A stretch of DNA of 64,000 nt from positions 16,381,712-16,445,711 of the forward strand of contig NC_134940.1 in the NCBI RefSeq assembly GCF_051020765.1, written 5' to 3'. This DNA comes from Lasioglossum baleicum. Taxonomy: Eukaryota; Arthropoda; Insecta; Hymenoptera; Halictidae. Of the stretch, positions 1 to 10,653 are shown piece after piece. Position numbers and translations under genes: made by a program. Each line of letters begins with the position of its first letter. The stretch's first letter is position 1. The notes beneath the pieces were generated by a model that did no database searches, had not been told where the DNA came from, and saw only the letters and a program-made list of their open reading frames with translations.

Positions 1-158
1 AGGAAGGTGTGTCATCTAATTTCTTTCTCTGTCTCTAGAAATCTCTGGCGTAGCTATATTCTGTTTTTCGAAAGAAGACTTCAGCTATGATCTTTCGAAA
101 AACGGGCAGAGTAGCGTGTAGGCAATCTTAAAATTCGTTTCGATCTGATGCCCCGCAG

Positions 159-1114
159 CAATCGCAGCTGAAGTAAAACAGCAAAAAGCGACCTTGGCTA
201 AACAGCGGGAGGAATACGTTAAAAAGTCAGCCACGTTGCAACGCGAACTGGAAATCCTGCGTCAACAGTGCGACGAAATTGGTAAAGAGGGTGGGCGAGA
301 GAACAACCGGATCATAAAGGAGAATCAAAAGTTGCAGGTAAACAACTGCACTGTGTCGTCGTTTCGAGCGGAACCAAACGATTTGCTAATATTCGCCTTG
401 TTTTTTCTTGTTCGCAGATCGAAATACAAAATAAAATGAAATCGATACATAACGTTATCGACATGCTTACCGGGATAATCGGAGACAAGGCGACCGTCGA
501 CGATCTTAAAAGCAAGTTTAAACTAGAAATTAACAAGCGTTCGAGAAGTCCCAAAGAAGATTTCCCGAAGGGGAAATCGGAGACACCAGACAGATCATCG
601 GGCTCCGATTCCGATAAGGAGCCAAAAAATGAACGAGAATCGAAAGATCGACGATCTCCCGAGGATGCTAAACCTATGTACAATTTCGTGCATTACGATC
701 CGGAAATGCACTGGTGTAAAGTCTGCGATATATTTCCTAAAACTGCAAAGGAATATTTGAATCATCTGCATAGCAATGAACACAAAGAAGCTTGCTTAGT
801 AAGTCGCCTTATCGTTGTCATAGTAGAGCCAGTAGTAAAAGCCTCCTCCGATTTTGGTATAAGTGCTTTTAATCCATTGAATTCAAATCAAGTAAATAAA
901 TGAAAAAAAAAACAAACGAACGAACAATCAAAATAAAATATAAAAGTGATCAAATCCCGATCGAAGATCGTTTTCATGTAAATAACATTTACGATTATAT
1001 TAGAACAGGAAGCGGAAATATGTAACTGATAATCGATTTACATTGTGACTGAACAAACGGATTCGGTTAAAACTATGTATTTCTAATTCAAACTCATATT
1101 TCGTGTAAGGATGA

Positions 1115-1185
<71 letters not shown>

Positions 1186-4100
1186 TACAGTAACGATCGA
1201 CGTGCAGGTACTTGGTACAGAGTCCGATTGGTGTTACCATGAACAGTATCACGTTAACATATTGTACCATCGAGTTCAATAATCTCGTACACGCATTTCT
1301 TTTGTAACGACCTTTGTCGATTAACACGTTCTTCCCTGCAACAGGAACGGAAGATAGTTGACATGCCATGGCATGAGCGGAATGGAGAAGGAACAGAAAA
1401 GGAAGTGCCCTATTATTCAGGACTGCCAACGAAAAGAACACCGATCAAAGGTACGGTTCATTTCAGTGGATAATTACTAATAGAATACAATTCCGTAGCT
1501 TGTGCACAGACACTGTGGTGTCCCGGTATGTATTGAAGAAACTTATACGGCTATGGTTTGCTCGAAAATTTGTCTGCATTCATTCCAAATCTACGGCTTT
1601 TTTCTTTGTGGGGTACAAACAACGAAAAAAAAAAAAGAAAGGCAACAATACGAAAACAATGCGTGGGCTTCTCCTTTTCCGTGGTAATAGATTATTCACA
1701 CGTTGTAATTTTTCAATCCACGTCCCGTGGAGCATTGTTTTCTGTTGTCCGGTTCCGGGGAGCGTTTTTATTCGTGTGAAACACGTTGGCAGCAAATTTT
1801 GTAGCAACGATGGTTAAACACCGTAGCGATGCACTGGATTTTGTAATGGGACTCGAGGAGCACACTTTCGAGCGATTTCAGCTTCTATTGTCGAACTGTT
1901 TCTCGAATTCTTCCCAAGTGTTAATATCGTTCGTCGAATACACATCGTACCTAGGTTGATTTCACGTTCAAGAACGAAACTACGGAAGATCCTTTTGTCG
2001 ATGTGAAAGTATCGGCATCATAATGATATAGTGCGTGTATCAATTCAAGTACCGTATTACGTTATACCGAGATGTGTAAACTGTGCAAATTCGCCCGTGT
2101 CATGTATTTAGTATACTTAACATTATATCTATATCTATATTATATATCTATGCATACATGTATATACATACGTGATATAAGTGATTATAAGTCAAAGTAC
2201 TTTTGTGAAACCTACTACAACTGCTAGAGAATTCGATATATTTGTATAAAATTATCGGTACATCGCTAATGATCGTAACAGTTGCAGATTGAACGAATAC
2301 TTTCTAAAATTGCAGATCCGTGGCAATTGTAGTACGTACATTGTTACGTTGGTTCATGTAATTCGTTAACTTTTCTCTCCTACCTGTAAACACGATGTGG
2401 TACAACTGTACAAAAATAAAAAAGCCGAGTTCTTCCCTCTTCTTCCATCACTCCTCAGTTCTTTTCTAGAGATCAACGCGGGACCATCCAAGGGATATTT
2501 AATGTTGTCCACCGTTTATTGAGCATCTTTTAATGTATTACTTTTTGTTTTCAGTGACATGAATGTGTCGTGGCAGAATATAAGGTCATTCTTTATGAAC
2601 TTAAATTGTTTACCAATATTCAAAGCTTGAGCGATATTAAGCGTCGGTTCATTTGGTTATAGGTCTGCAGTTCTTCAGCGCTGCGACGGCATGGTACTGC
2701 AAGCTGTGCGACTCCTGGATAGGTGATCTTCATTGCGCGAGTTTGCACCTGAAGTCGAAACAGCATTCCGAAAACTATTCCGTAAGTTTCCGCTTGATTC
2801 GACCGTAACGGGAAGTTGGGCGGCAATGTTTGTAACACGTAATTCCTTTTCCCAGAGTTTCGTGGAACAGAATCCCCACTGGGAGACCGACTGGATGGCG
2901 GACCGCGAGAAAGCGTTTTCCGAGGAGAAGCACAAACAAATACAAATGGAGCTGCAGAAGCACAAAGAGGACGATCCACCGCCAAAGTCGAAGAAATCGA
3001 AAAAGTCGAAGAAGAGCAAGAAGAAGTCGAAGAAACGGCGAAACAGGAGCAGCGGCAGCGACAGCTCCAGCGAGTCTGAGAACTCGGACACGGACTCCGA
3101 TCAGGACATGTCGAAGAGCATACGCGTAGCGATGCGAAACAAGATGAAAGCGTCGACTCAGGCGATTCTCAACGAGGAGATAGACTACCATCGGATCAAG
3201 TTGAAGGGTCACTGGTCGAAAATGGCTCAGCACTTGAATCAGCCGCCGACTCCGGAACCGCAGCCCGCGGAGACCGACGACAGACAGTTGTTGAACTCAA
3301 TCCGGGACAAATTGAAAGCGAAACAGGAGGAGGAGATGAAGTCGATCGGCGGTCGACGATTGAGCGAGGAAAAGACGGTGGAGGAAGAGGAAGAAGAAGA
3401 GGAGGAGGAAGAGCAGGAACAAACATCTTTCTCGAACAAAACGAAACCGGAGAGTTTGGAGATGTGGGGACCGAAGGAGCCGCCCAAGCCGTTCTGGATC
3501 AAGAAGGAGGAAGAGAAGCCGCAACCTATAATCAACAAACCGATCGAGCTGCCGAAGCCCGAAGAGATGCCGAAACCTCATATGGGATTCTGGACGAAAC
3601 AGCAGGTCAACATGACCGTGAAGCCGCCGGAGAACAAATCCGTGGATAAGGAGGACGAGAGGGACAGAGAGAGCGACAGATACAAGGAGGATCGCGAGAG
3701 AAAATACGACAGACGAGAGGACAAATACGATCGCTACGGCAGATATGACAGGAGACGTGGTCGAGACAGGGACAGGGATCGCGACAGAGACAGGGACAGG
3801 GATCGTGACCGTGATAGGGACAGAGAGAGGGACAGAGACAGGGACCGGGACTACTACGACGATCGTAGAAAACGGGACAGCAACGACTCTCCGCGTCGCG
3901 ATAGAAACTGGCGCGACAGTCCGAAGAGAAACTACGAGAAGTACACTAAGGATAGAAGAGACGACAACTCGTCGAATGACGAGTCCAAGTTCGAGAAGAA
4001 GACGAACGAGTCCGCGTCCAAGTCGAAGAAGGGCAACGTGCAGACGAAGAAGTCCGCGCCCCAAGTGTCCAAGGGGAAGCTGCCTTTCATAGGCAGGCTG

Positions 4101-5144
4101 CCGCTGTTTAAGAAGAAAACCGAGGAGCCGAAACTGCCCGAGAAAGACATCACGCCGCTCCCATACCAACAGAGCAAGTTCGAGGACACGCCGAAGGTTC
4201 CTAACGAGATCATCAATCCACCGGGCGTGGTACACATCACGAAACTCGCTACTCCCATCAATCTCGGTAACAGCAACCTTGTCAACAGCAATACCAATAG
4301 CGGAAGCAACGTTAACCCGTCGCCGGCCCAAGGCACCAAGAACCAACCTATGAAGATATTGGTGGCACCGCCTCCGCCGGTGTTGAACGAGGCGAAACCG
4401 ACCCAGCAGGTTGTAGACATGGAGATAGAGGATCAGTCCGAGGAGACTGTGATAGAGGAGCCGATGATAGAGCAGCAGAAGCCACCGCCGACCATATCAA
4501 AGTTACCTCTGCCTCCTCACCCGCCTCCGCCACTGAACAGACCTCCACCCACGTTCACGACGGCTACTCAGCAATCGCAGCAGCAACAACAAACGTCAGG
4601 ACAAAGTAGACCCCAATTCTCCCCCAGCAGACCACCACCGCCGTTTATATCGAACCCGCCTCCGTTCGTTCAAAGCCAACCGCGATTCCCCGCTCATCAA
4701 CCGGTACGCCCACCTGTGCAGACTCACTCACCGTACATGACCAATCCACCCCCGCAAATTCCAGTCGTCCCGTTCGTTCAGAATCATCAGAATCCACCGC
4801 CGCCCCCAATACCAACGGTAGAAGGCGCCGCACCTGATATCTCCGAGATACCGGAGCCGACCGAGAAACGAACCGACCCGAGCATTCCGCTGCCTGACGA
4901 CCTCCAAGAGGCTTTGAACATCATTTTCCCGAAAGAGGAGACCGAAGCCAAACAGCAAAGCCATCAGGAGACCAACATTATGTACTCGTCCATGTACAGT
5001 ATGCTAGGTTGCGTCGGTTACGGGCCGGAATACATGGACCAGCCACCACCAGAGATCACACAGGCCGATGCCGAGGTGGACACTCAGCCCGGCCCGGATG
5101 ATTTGAAGATGTTGGGCATCGACGAGGGGGACACGATCTTATAA
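159..5144 (+). CDS. ZNF318: ZNF318-like matrin-type zinc-finger protein, 5' end outside window
   Basis: Likely nuclear RNA- or transcription-linked protein of the ZNF318 family. My exons are 159-337 (168 is an alternative start), 418-798, 1345-1450, 2663-2781 and 2856-5144; phases match at every junction and about 1023 residues are visible. Order seen: a coiled coil (KQREEYVKKSATLQRELE), a first matrin-type C2H2 finger (WCKVCDIFPKTAKEYLNHLH), the family linker GLPTKRTPIK, and a second finger (WYCKLCDSWIGDLHCASLHL). Then come Lys/Ser-rich, poly-Glu and long Arg-Asp repeat stretches, a Pro-rich region and an acidic C-terminus ending DEGDTIL. The paired fingers and the linker between them are what identify ZNF318. 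The ATG at 2733 that begins the long open frame lies in an intron. The N-terminal part is upstream of the window. The exact function in insects is not known to me. Confidence 0.85.
1114..1186. repeat. (TA)n microsatellite
   Basis: Almost pure TA dinucleotide run with a few interruptions. It lies in the intron between exons 2 and 3 of the ZNF318-like gene. Confidence 0.9.
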
Positions 5145-5792
5145 GGATTTCTATGGACTTTCACACACGTACAGATTTGACCGTTCTCGTTTTGGTAACA
5201 AAATATTTCGCGACACGCGATGGTTCTGCCGATAGTTGCTGTTCTCAAACGTTCATCCACCTGTGAACCGACGAATGTATCTCTACATGTAACATTCATA
5301 TGGTACAGCATACGATACACATGCGCACGAACGCGCACAGATAGATACACACAGAAAGACACGCGTTAAAATGAAATCGTGTAATTATGTAAACTAGTAT
5401 TTTAAATAGGAAATAGTAAATAGCGAATTCGTTTACTGACAACAGATTGTCGTTGTCGCCGTGAAAACAAGAGACACGCGCGTGTCGTGACGAGATATTT
5501 ACTATTTTTTATTGAACATACTATACCTATTCTTTCGGTTTGAATCGATCGCTAAAGAACTCGTGGAACTTCTATACCGATGTTGCAGAATTAGTTTGCG
5601 TAAAGCGAGATTGATTTCCATTGAAATTTATAATTCTGACTAATGGTCGTGCGAGGATATTACGTGGTTTTAGCGGTATAAGTTAGACATGTAAGAACCA
5701 GCCTCGTCGACACTTGAAATACGCTTACATTTCAGCCACGTCGTAAACAGCATGAAAACCACGCTCTTTAAACAAATTTCCAAATGTACATT

Positions 5793-5811
5793 AATAAAGT
5801 CCATTAATAAA
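5793..5811 (+). terminator. polyadenylation signals of the ZNF318-like gene
   Basis: Two AATAAA hexamers at 5793-5798 and 5806-5811, about 650 bases after the stop codon at 5142-5144. The stretch between holds no open frame of note and reads as 3' UTR. Confidence 0.55.
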
Positions 5812-5821
5812 ATAATGAGAA

Positions 5822-6827
5822 ACGATACGGGAAGTGATGGATACAACGAAATAACTAGACGGTCCGATAATTGTGTGCATTGCTCGATTATGCTTTATTC
5901 AGCACTTTGAAAAATTTCCTTTTCCGCGTAAAATCACACAGATATACAATTGAAATATGGAATTTCCTTTTTTTTTTTATCAAATTCATTAAATATTCCA
6001 TGGCACAGTGTATAACATAAAACATACTCTAGGCATAAGTATTGTACTAACATGCCCGATGTCCTCGTTTAGTATTGTCATAACACTTTCGAACGTGTTG
6101 CTTGATTATTTAACAATAATTCTCTCAAGATACAACTGCGTTTTTCTATCACACAATGAAACGAATTTGCAAAGACAAACTTCCACTACTTGCTTCGTAT
6201 ACACAAACTGTGTAATCCGCGGATAAATGCTATCTTTCAACTCTACGATTGGTTGCCGGGACAACTCGTGCATGGAATGAATTGACATTTAGTCTGTCTT
6301 TTTTTAAACATCTTTATCGTGTGTCATTTACATTCTCATTAATCGTGTCGGTACTTTTCTCAAAAGTAATATTCAGTATTTTACACGGTCTCATTGTCAG
6401 TCACGATCACCGTTCCTGTCATGTACGGAACAATAAGTGGTAGAACATTTGACAAACTTTTAGTTTGCTTAAAATCCTAATTCATTGCATACACACACGC
6501 GCACACTTGACAATAAACATGTCAATCGGTTATAAAATCATTAGCGCCTACGCTAACTTCGAATCGGCTAACTTTCAACAGGAGTACGATATATCAAAAC
6601 GTGTCATTGTTTTAAAAAAATTCTTAAAAAAATGTTCCCTTTGCGAAGTGACACGATTGAACACCTTTGTCTACTTTGGAATGACGTCTCGTGGAATGAA
6701 CGGTAATCTAATCATCCGAAGCGTTGGTGCTGTGAAAACTAATTTCACTACCCGAGTGCCGAAGCGGAACAGTACTGATAATAAAGATACTTCGATGTCG
6801 TTTAGTTGTTTGCGAACAATACGATGC
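5822..6827. other. intergenic / 3' flank, no gene seen
   Basis: A+T-rich sequence between the convergent ZNF318-like and ADPGK genes. The small open frames have no recognisable domain or splice context. Some of it is probably the 3' UTR of ADPGK: TTTATT at 5891-5896 reads as AATAAA on the minus strand. Confidence 0.5.
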
Positions 6828-9748
6828 TTAGATTTGCAATATTAGACCCGCGCTTGAAACATTATCACCGCCACCGGCAGTTTGAACAGCTTCGGTGCAA
6901 ACTAAAACTGGCGCGACGCATACTTGAATGGTAACGTCTTCGGTTCCTGTTTTCAGTATCTCGTCCCAACACGACACTGGTTTGTTGATATCCAGCGCTA
7001 TTCGGGTGCCATCGATGATGGAAGTCGAGAAGCTATCGTCCAACATCAACGCTGCTTTCTTCACGTCCACCTGAAACGGTTCGTAAACTTGAGTACACGA
7101 TGAAGGAGGTAGACTCGTTTTTCTAGGATTGCAAGGGTGCTTCTCATTCCTCGATAATGCAAATATGGTCTTTTCCAGTAATCGAAAGCGCTAGATAAAA
7201 GATTAATCTAGGCCACGATCGCCCTCAAAAGTCCTATTTTTACGTTTACGAGGTGTAATTTGTATTATTCGGCAGCATGTAGCTGTCGCAGCTTTATGAA
7301 AATAGCTACATGCGCAGCTATAGCTATGTACAGCTTGTCAAATCTAGCTGTGCGGCTGAATCAGGCTGAATGTCCCCGCTGCGCAATGGTAAATAGGCGG
7401 AACCTCGCAACGACGGTGAACTGATCGTCATCTGTCAAACGATGCACGTGGCGACAGTTCAGTTAAAAAGTAAAGTGACACAAGTGTATTCACACAAACA
7501 TGCAAACAGTTGTTTTGTATGTTTACTGCTGTAAGTGTGGATTTATAGTGGAGCTGCGAGCATCGATGATAGCGGCGCGGTGAAAAGAAACCAGCATTCG
7601 TGACAACATTTCGACACATACTAATGAAAAAGTACATATGTATTTTCTTTGTTTTTCTTTTTTTTTCTCCGCACAGCTCACCTCGCTGCTCCACTATAAA
7701 TCCACCCTAAGAAATAATGTACCTTACCGTTCATATGTTGCATCCTTCTCTCGTCAAGTGCGGTCTTTGTTTTTGTCTGCATATTCCTAAGTTTTGGTCA
7801 ACCGCACAGCTAGATTTGACAAGCTGTACTTTCAAATAATGCAAATTACACCTCGTAAACGTAAAAATAGGATTTTTGAGGGCGATCGCGGCCTAGATTG
7901 ACTTTTATTTAGCGGTTTTGACTACTGTAAAACCCCATTATCTTTTATAGAGAAATGAGAAGGTGCATCCTTGCAATCCTAGGATAACGAGTCTACCCCG
8001 TTAAGTTATTTGAAAGCGCACAGCGTTCCAATGAAATCATTTGCATTCGCATCGATATTGTACGTACATTACTCGTGGCGCAGACGTGTCTGTGAGCTGT
8101 TAAGGACGCTTTGGCTGCCGCAGCCATAGTGTTCTTCCACATGGATCCTTTTACGGTGAATATGGCTTGATAGGCCAACGTATGTACATGAATACGTGTG
8201 AGCTCTCGCGCATGGGGAACCGATCTACTCTTCATGCGTATCACTTTGAACAGCGTTCGCATTTGATCCAGAACCGACGCGATACGCGGCGTCGAATTGG
8301 CAACCAACGAAATGTTCCTGTAATACACGGCGTTATGCAGGTTGGTGATTTCTTGTTCGTTCATGCCTAAACTATCCGCGTAAGGAATGATCGAGTCGCA
8401 CAACTCGAACAGCAGCCCAGCATCCACAAACGATGCCATTTCGAAGTGGATTTTTGTGGTTTGGGACCGTTCCATCATCTGCTTCTTCACCTTGAACAAA
8501 AGCCTCTGCTGTTCGCCTAATTGGGGAATCGAAGAGTTTTGTTAGACCGATACAGAAGATTATATTCTTGGTACGTTAGGATGACTATTACCTTCTGGGT
8601 AAGGGTAACTATCCATCATTTGTAGACCGCTGACCACAAGCAAATTAGGCTCGGTTTGAGACAAGACTTCATCGAATGCATCGATGGAGCTTATCATCGG
8701 ATTGTTCACATCGTTGTGGACTATGTATCTGGAGGATTATTTGAAGGATGTTATTATTCGAAGAACATTTTCCAGGATTAATACAATACGATACGACACC
8801 TGTTTGCTCTAGCACTGGAGTAAGGACCCCAAACCTCTCCGCGTTTGTACTCTATGATCAAGTGAATATCGTCCCGTTTTACTTCTCCTCCAACGATGTT
8901 GATCACCTGCGGCATCATCTGGTGCAAAGACTTGGTCAACTTGGCGGCGAGCGTCACGTCGCAGCCTTCTTTCGCGAATCGTAGTGCCATAACCGCCGCA
9001 TTTCCGCCGATAGTGGAATAGAAGGACGGGAACGTGCGAGCTTTGGCGACGAGCTCGTCAAACAATGTCCGATTCGCCATGAATCTCCTGCAAAACGTAG
9101 ACAAATACAGTGGAACCTCGGTATGCGATCTTAATAAAAAAAAAAGAATGGGACGTATACCAAACCAACTTTTCCCATAAGAAGTAATGTAAAACTGATT
9201 AATCTGTTCTCATGTAAAAAAAAAGACTCCTATTGATACTATACCTACATCAATGGGGTTGTAAAATAATTTAAACACTGTTTAAATAAATACTACTACT
9301 ACTACTACTACTAGTAGAGAGTTGTTGATAACAAAATTGCAAAATAATTCGGAGTGCAAAGGGTTAAAGAAGACCATGAAGATCAAGGGAAAAAGACAAA
9401 TAAGTAGGAGACTCACTCCGCGGCGGCTCCATATCGGAAATAATAAGCAAAACTTTTGAGCAACTCCAACTCTGTGTAAATTTCATCGAAATGTTCCGGT
9501 TGGCCGATCTCCTCGGTGTATTTCAGCAGCTGATCGGCGTTCACGAAAACGTCAGTGCACACACCATAACCTATCGCGACTTTCGGCTTCGAGGTGATCA
9601 CGTGTTTGTTTTCCAGCGTCTCCAATCCGTGAATTAAAGTTTGCAAACGTTTCTGAAGAACGTTCTCGGTGTTTCTGTAATAAATCGCCACCAAAACCGT
9701 CAGTAGAGTGACGGCCGTTCCGAATTTCAACCCTCTGTTATACCCCAT
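6828..9748 (-). CDS. ADPGK: ADP-dependent glucokinase
   Basis: Phosphorylates glucose to glucose-6-phosphate using ADP as donor; in animals the enzyme is ER-associated. Exons on the minus strand are 9748-9417, 9087-8800, 8728-8592, 8516-8068 and 7070-6828. Phases agree and give 482 residues, close to the roughly 500 usual for the animal enzyme. Residues 8-24 or so form a hydrophobic N-terminal anchor. Family signatures seen are FYSTIGGNAAVMALRFAKEG (substrate-binding region), GGEVKRDDIHLIIEYKRGE, SFVDAGLLFELCDSIIPYAD and, near the C-terminus, GGGDNVSSAG, whose Asp is the catalytic base in this ribokinase-fold family. I chose ATG at 9748 because the longer open frame begins at a TTG. The last intron (7071-8067) is largely filled by a transposon. 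Confidence 0.93.
7108..7997. mobile_element. inverted-repeat DNA transposon (MITE-like) in ADPGK intron 4
   Basis: The ends are long imperfect inverted repeats: GGTAGACTCGTT at 7108 against AACGAGTCTACC at the right edge. The similarity continues inward through CTAGGATTGCAAGG and the TTTACGTTTACGAGGTGTAA block. No transposase frame is seen. Partial copies lie at 42868-43069 and 52796-52826, so it is a local repeat family. No clear target-site duplication was found. Confidence 0.8.
7537..7705. mobile_element. small inverted-repeat element nested inside the 7108-7997 element
   Basis: An 18-base inverted repeat (GTGGATTTATAGTGGAGC) at 7537-7554 is matched at 7688-7705. It encloses about 130 bases with no coding capacity and sits in the middle of the larger transposon, so it probably inserted later. 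Confidence 0.6.
9286..9313. repeat. (TAC)n microsatellite
   Basis: Run of ACT/TAC triplets in the first intron of ADPGK. It is followed at 9316-9366 by a short fragment ending GAGTGCAAAGGGTTAA, an end also seen at 37200, 41526 and 51649. Confidence 0.75.
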
Positions 9749-10653
9749 GTCAGACACCAATGAGAACAATGCACCAACGCCGCAACTATATCTACTGACA
9801 CTCTACACGCGAGTACATATACACACGGTTTCTGTAAACGTGCAATGCAATCGATGCGATGCATACTTATCGCGTAAATTGTGTTTCTCGTTCTCCGCGA
9901 TACGCAACAATCAACATTATCCCACATGTATAAGTCGAAACCTTTTCTTATCGCTTCTCAATAACGGGATAGTGTACGAAGAAGGAGAACGCGTTCGTGT
10001 AGTTTCTTCTGAGAATGTTTATTTAAAAAAAAAATATTACCACAATGATATAACGTTCGGATACATATATATCATCGATTTCATTCATACATGCATACGC
10101 TTTCAAATCTCTGTCTAAAATTAGACATTTATTTTCCACGTTTCTGTACAATTATGCAGCACGTCGATCTCTATATGTATACTCGTAAATTTCATCAGCG
10201 GGAGAGAACTTACGCTATAGATTAATAAAAAATACCAGGGGAAGAGTAGTAACATTTTTCCGCCGTGTGCATGCGATTGCGAGATTCTATATATGTCAGA
10301 TATATATATAAAAATACTCGAAGTCCAGACGATCGTAAAGGTATAAACACATTACTATTCCTATGAAAACAAGTAATAGAGTGTGAGCAATATATGTAAA
10401 TGTATATCCATCAGTATGTCCTCTGTATTGTAGAACGTGATAGCACGCGAGCCCACGCGACGCGATAATAATGTGTTTGTACCTTAATCGCCATCTCTAA
10501 TAGAAAGTATTCAATTCGTTGAACTAAATTTACAATTTTAGACAAGAATTGTCCGATATATTCAGAGATTTTACAATTAATAATACACACAGGGTCGAGT
10601 ACTCGCGCACATTCGAGTTCTTAAAACTCGACGAGATATATCTCGCCATTCAT
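9749..10653. other. intergenic between two minus-strand genes
   Basis: Holds the upstream region of ADPGK and the probable 3' UTR of the integrase-zinc finger gene. TTTATT at 10018-10023 and 10128-10133 reads as AATAAA on the minus strand. No gene is seen. Confidence 0.5.

Noticed and set aside
2733..2855. Upstream 41 codons of the long open frame leading into the last ZNF318-like exon
   Set aside because: They read across the 3' half of exon 4 in a wrong frame and an intron. The matrin finger is in a different frame and splices from 2781 to 2856.
3297..4346. 349-codon minus-strand open frame opposite the ZNF318-like gene
   Set aside because: It is the antisense shadow of the low-complexity Arg/Asp/Lys/Glu coding sequence and shows only Val/Leu/Arg-rich noise.
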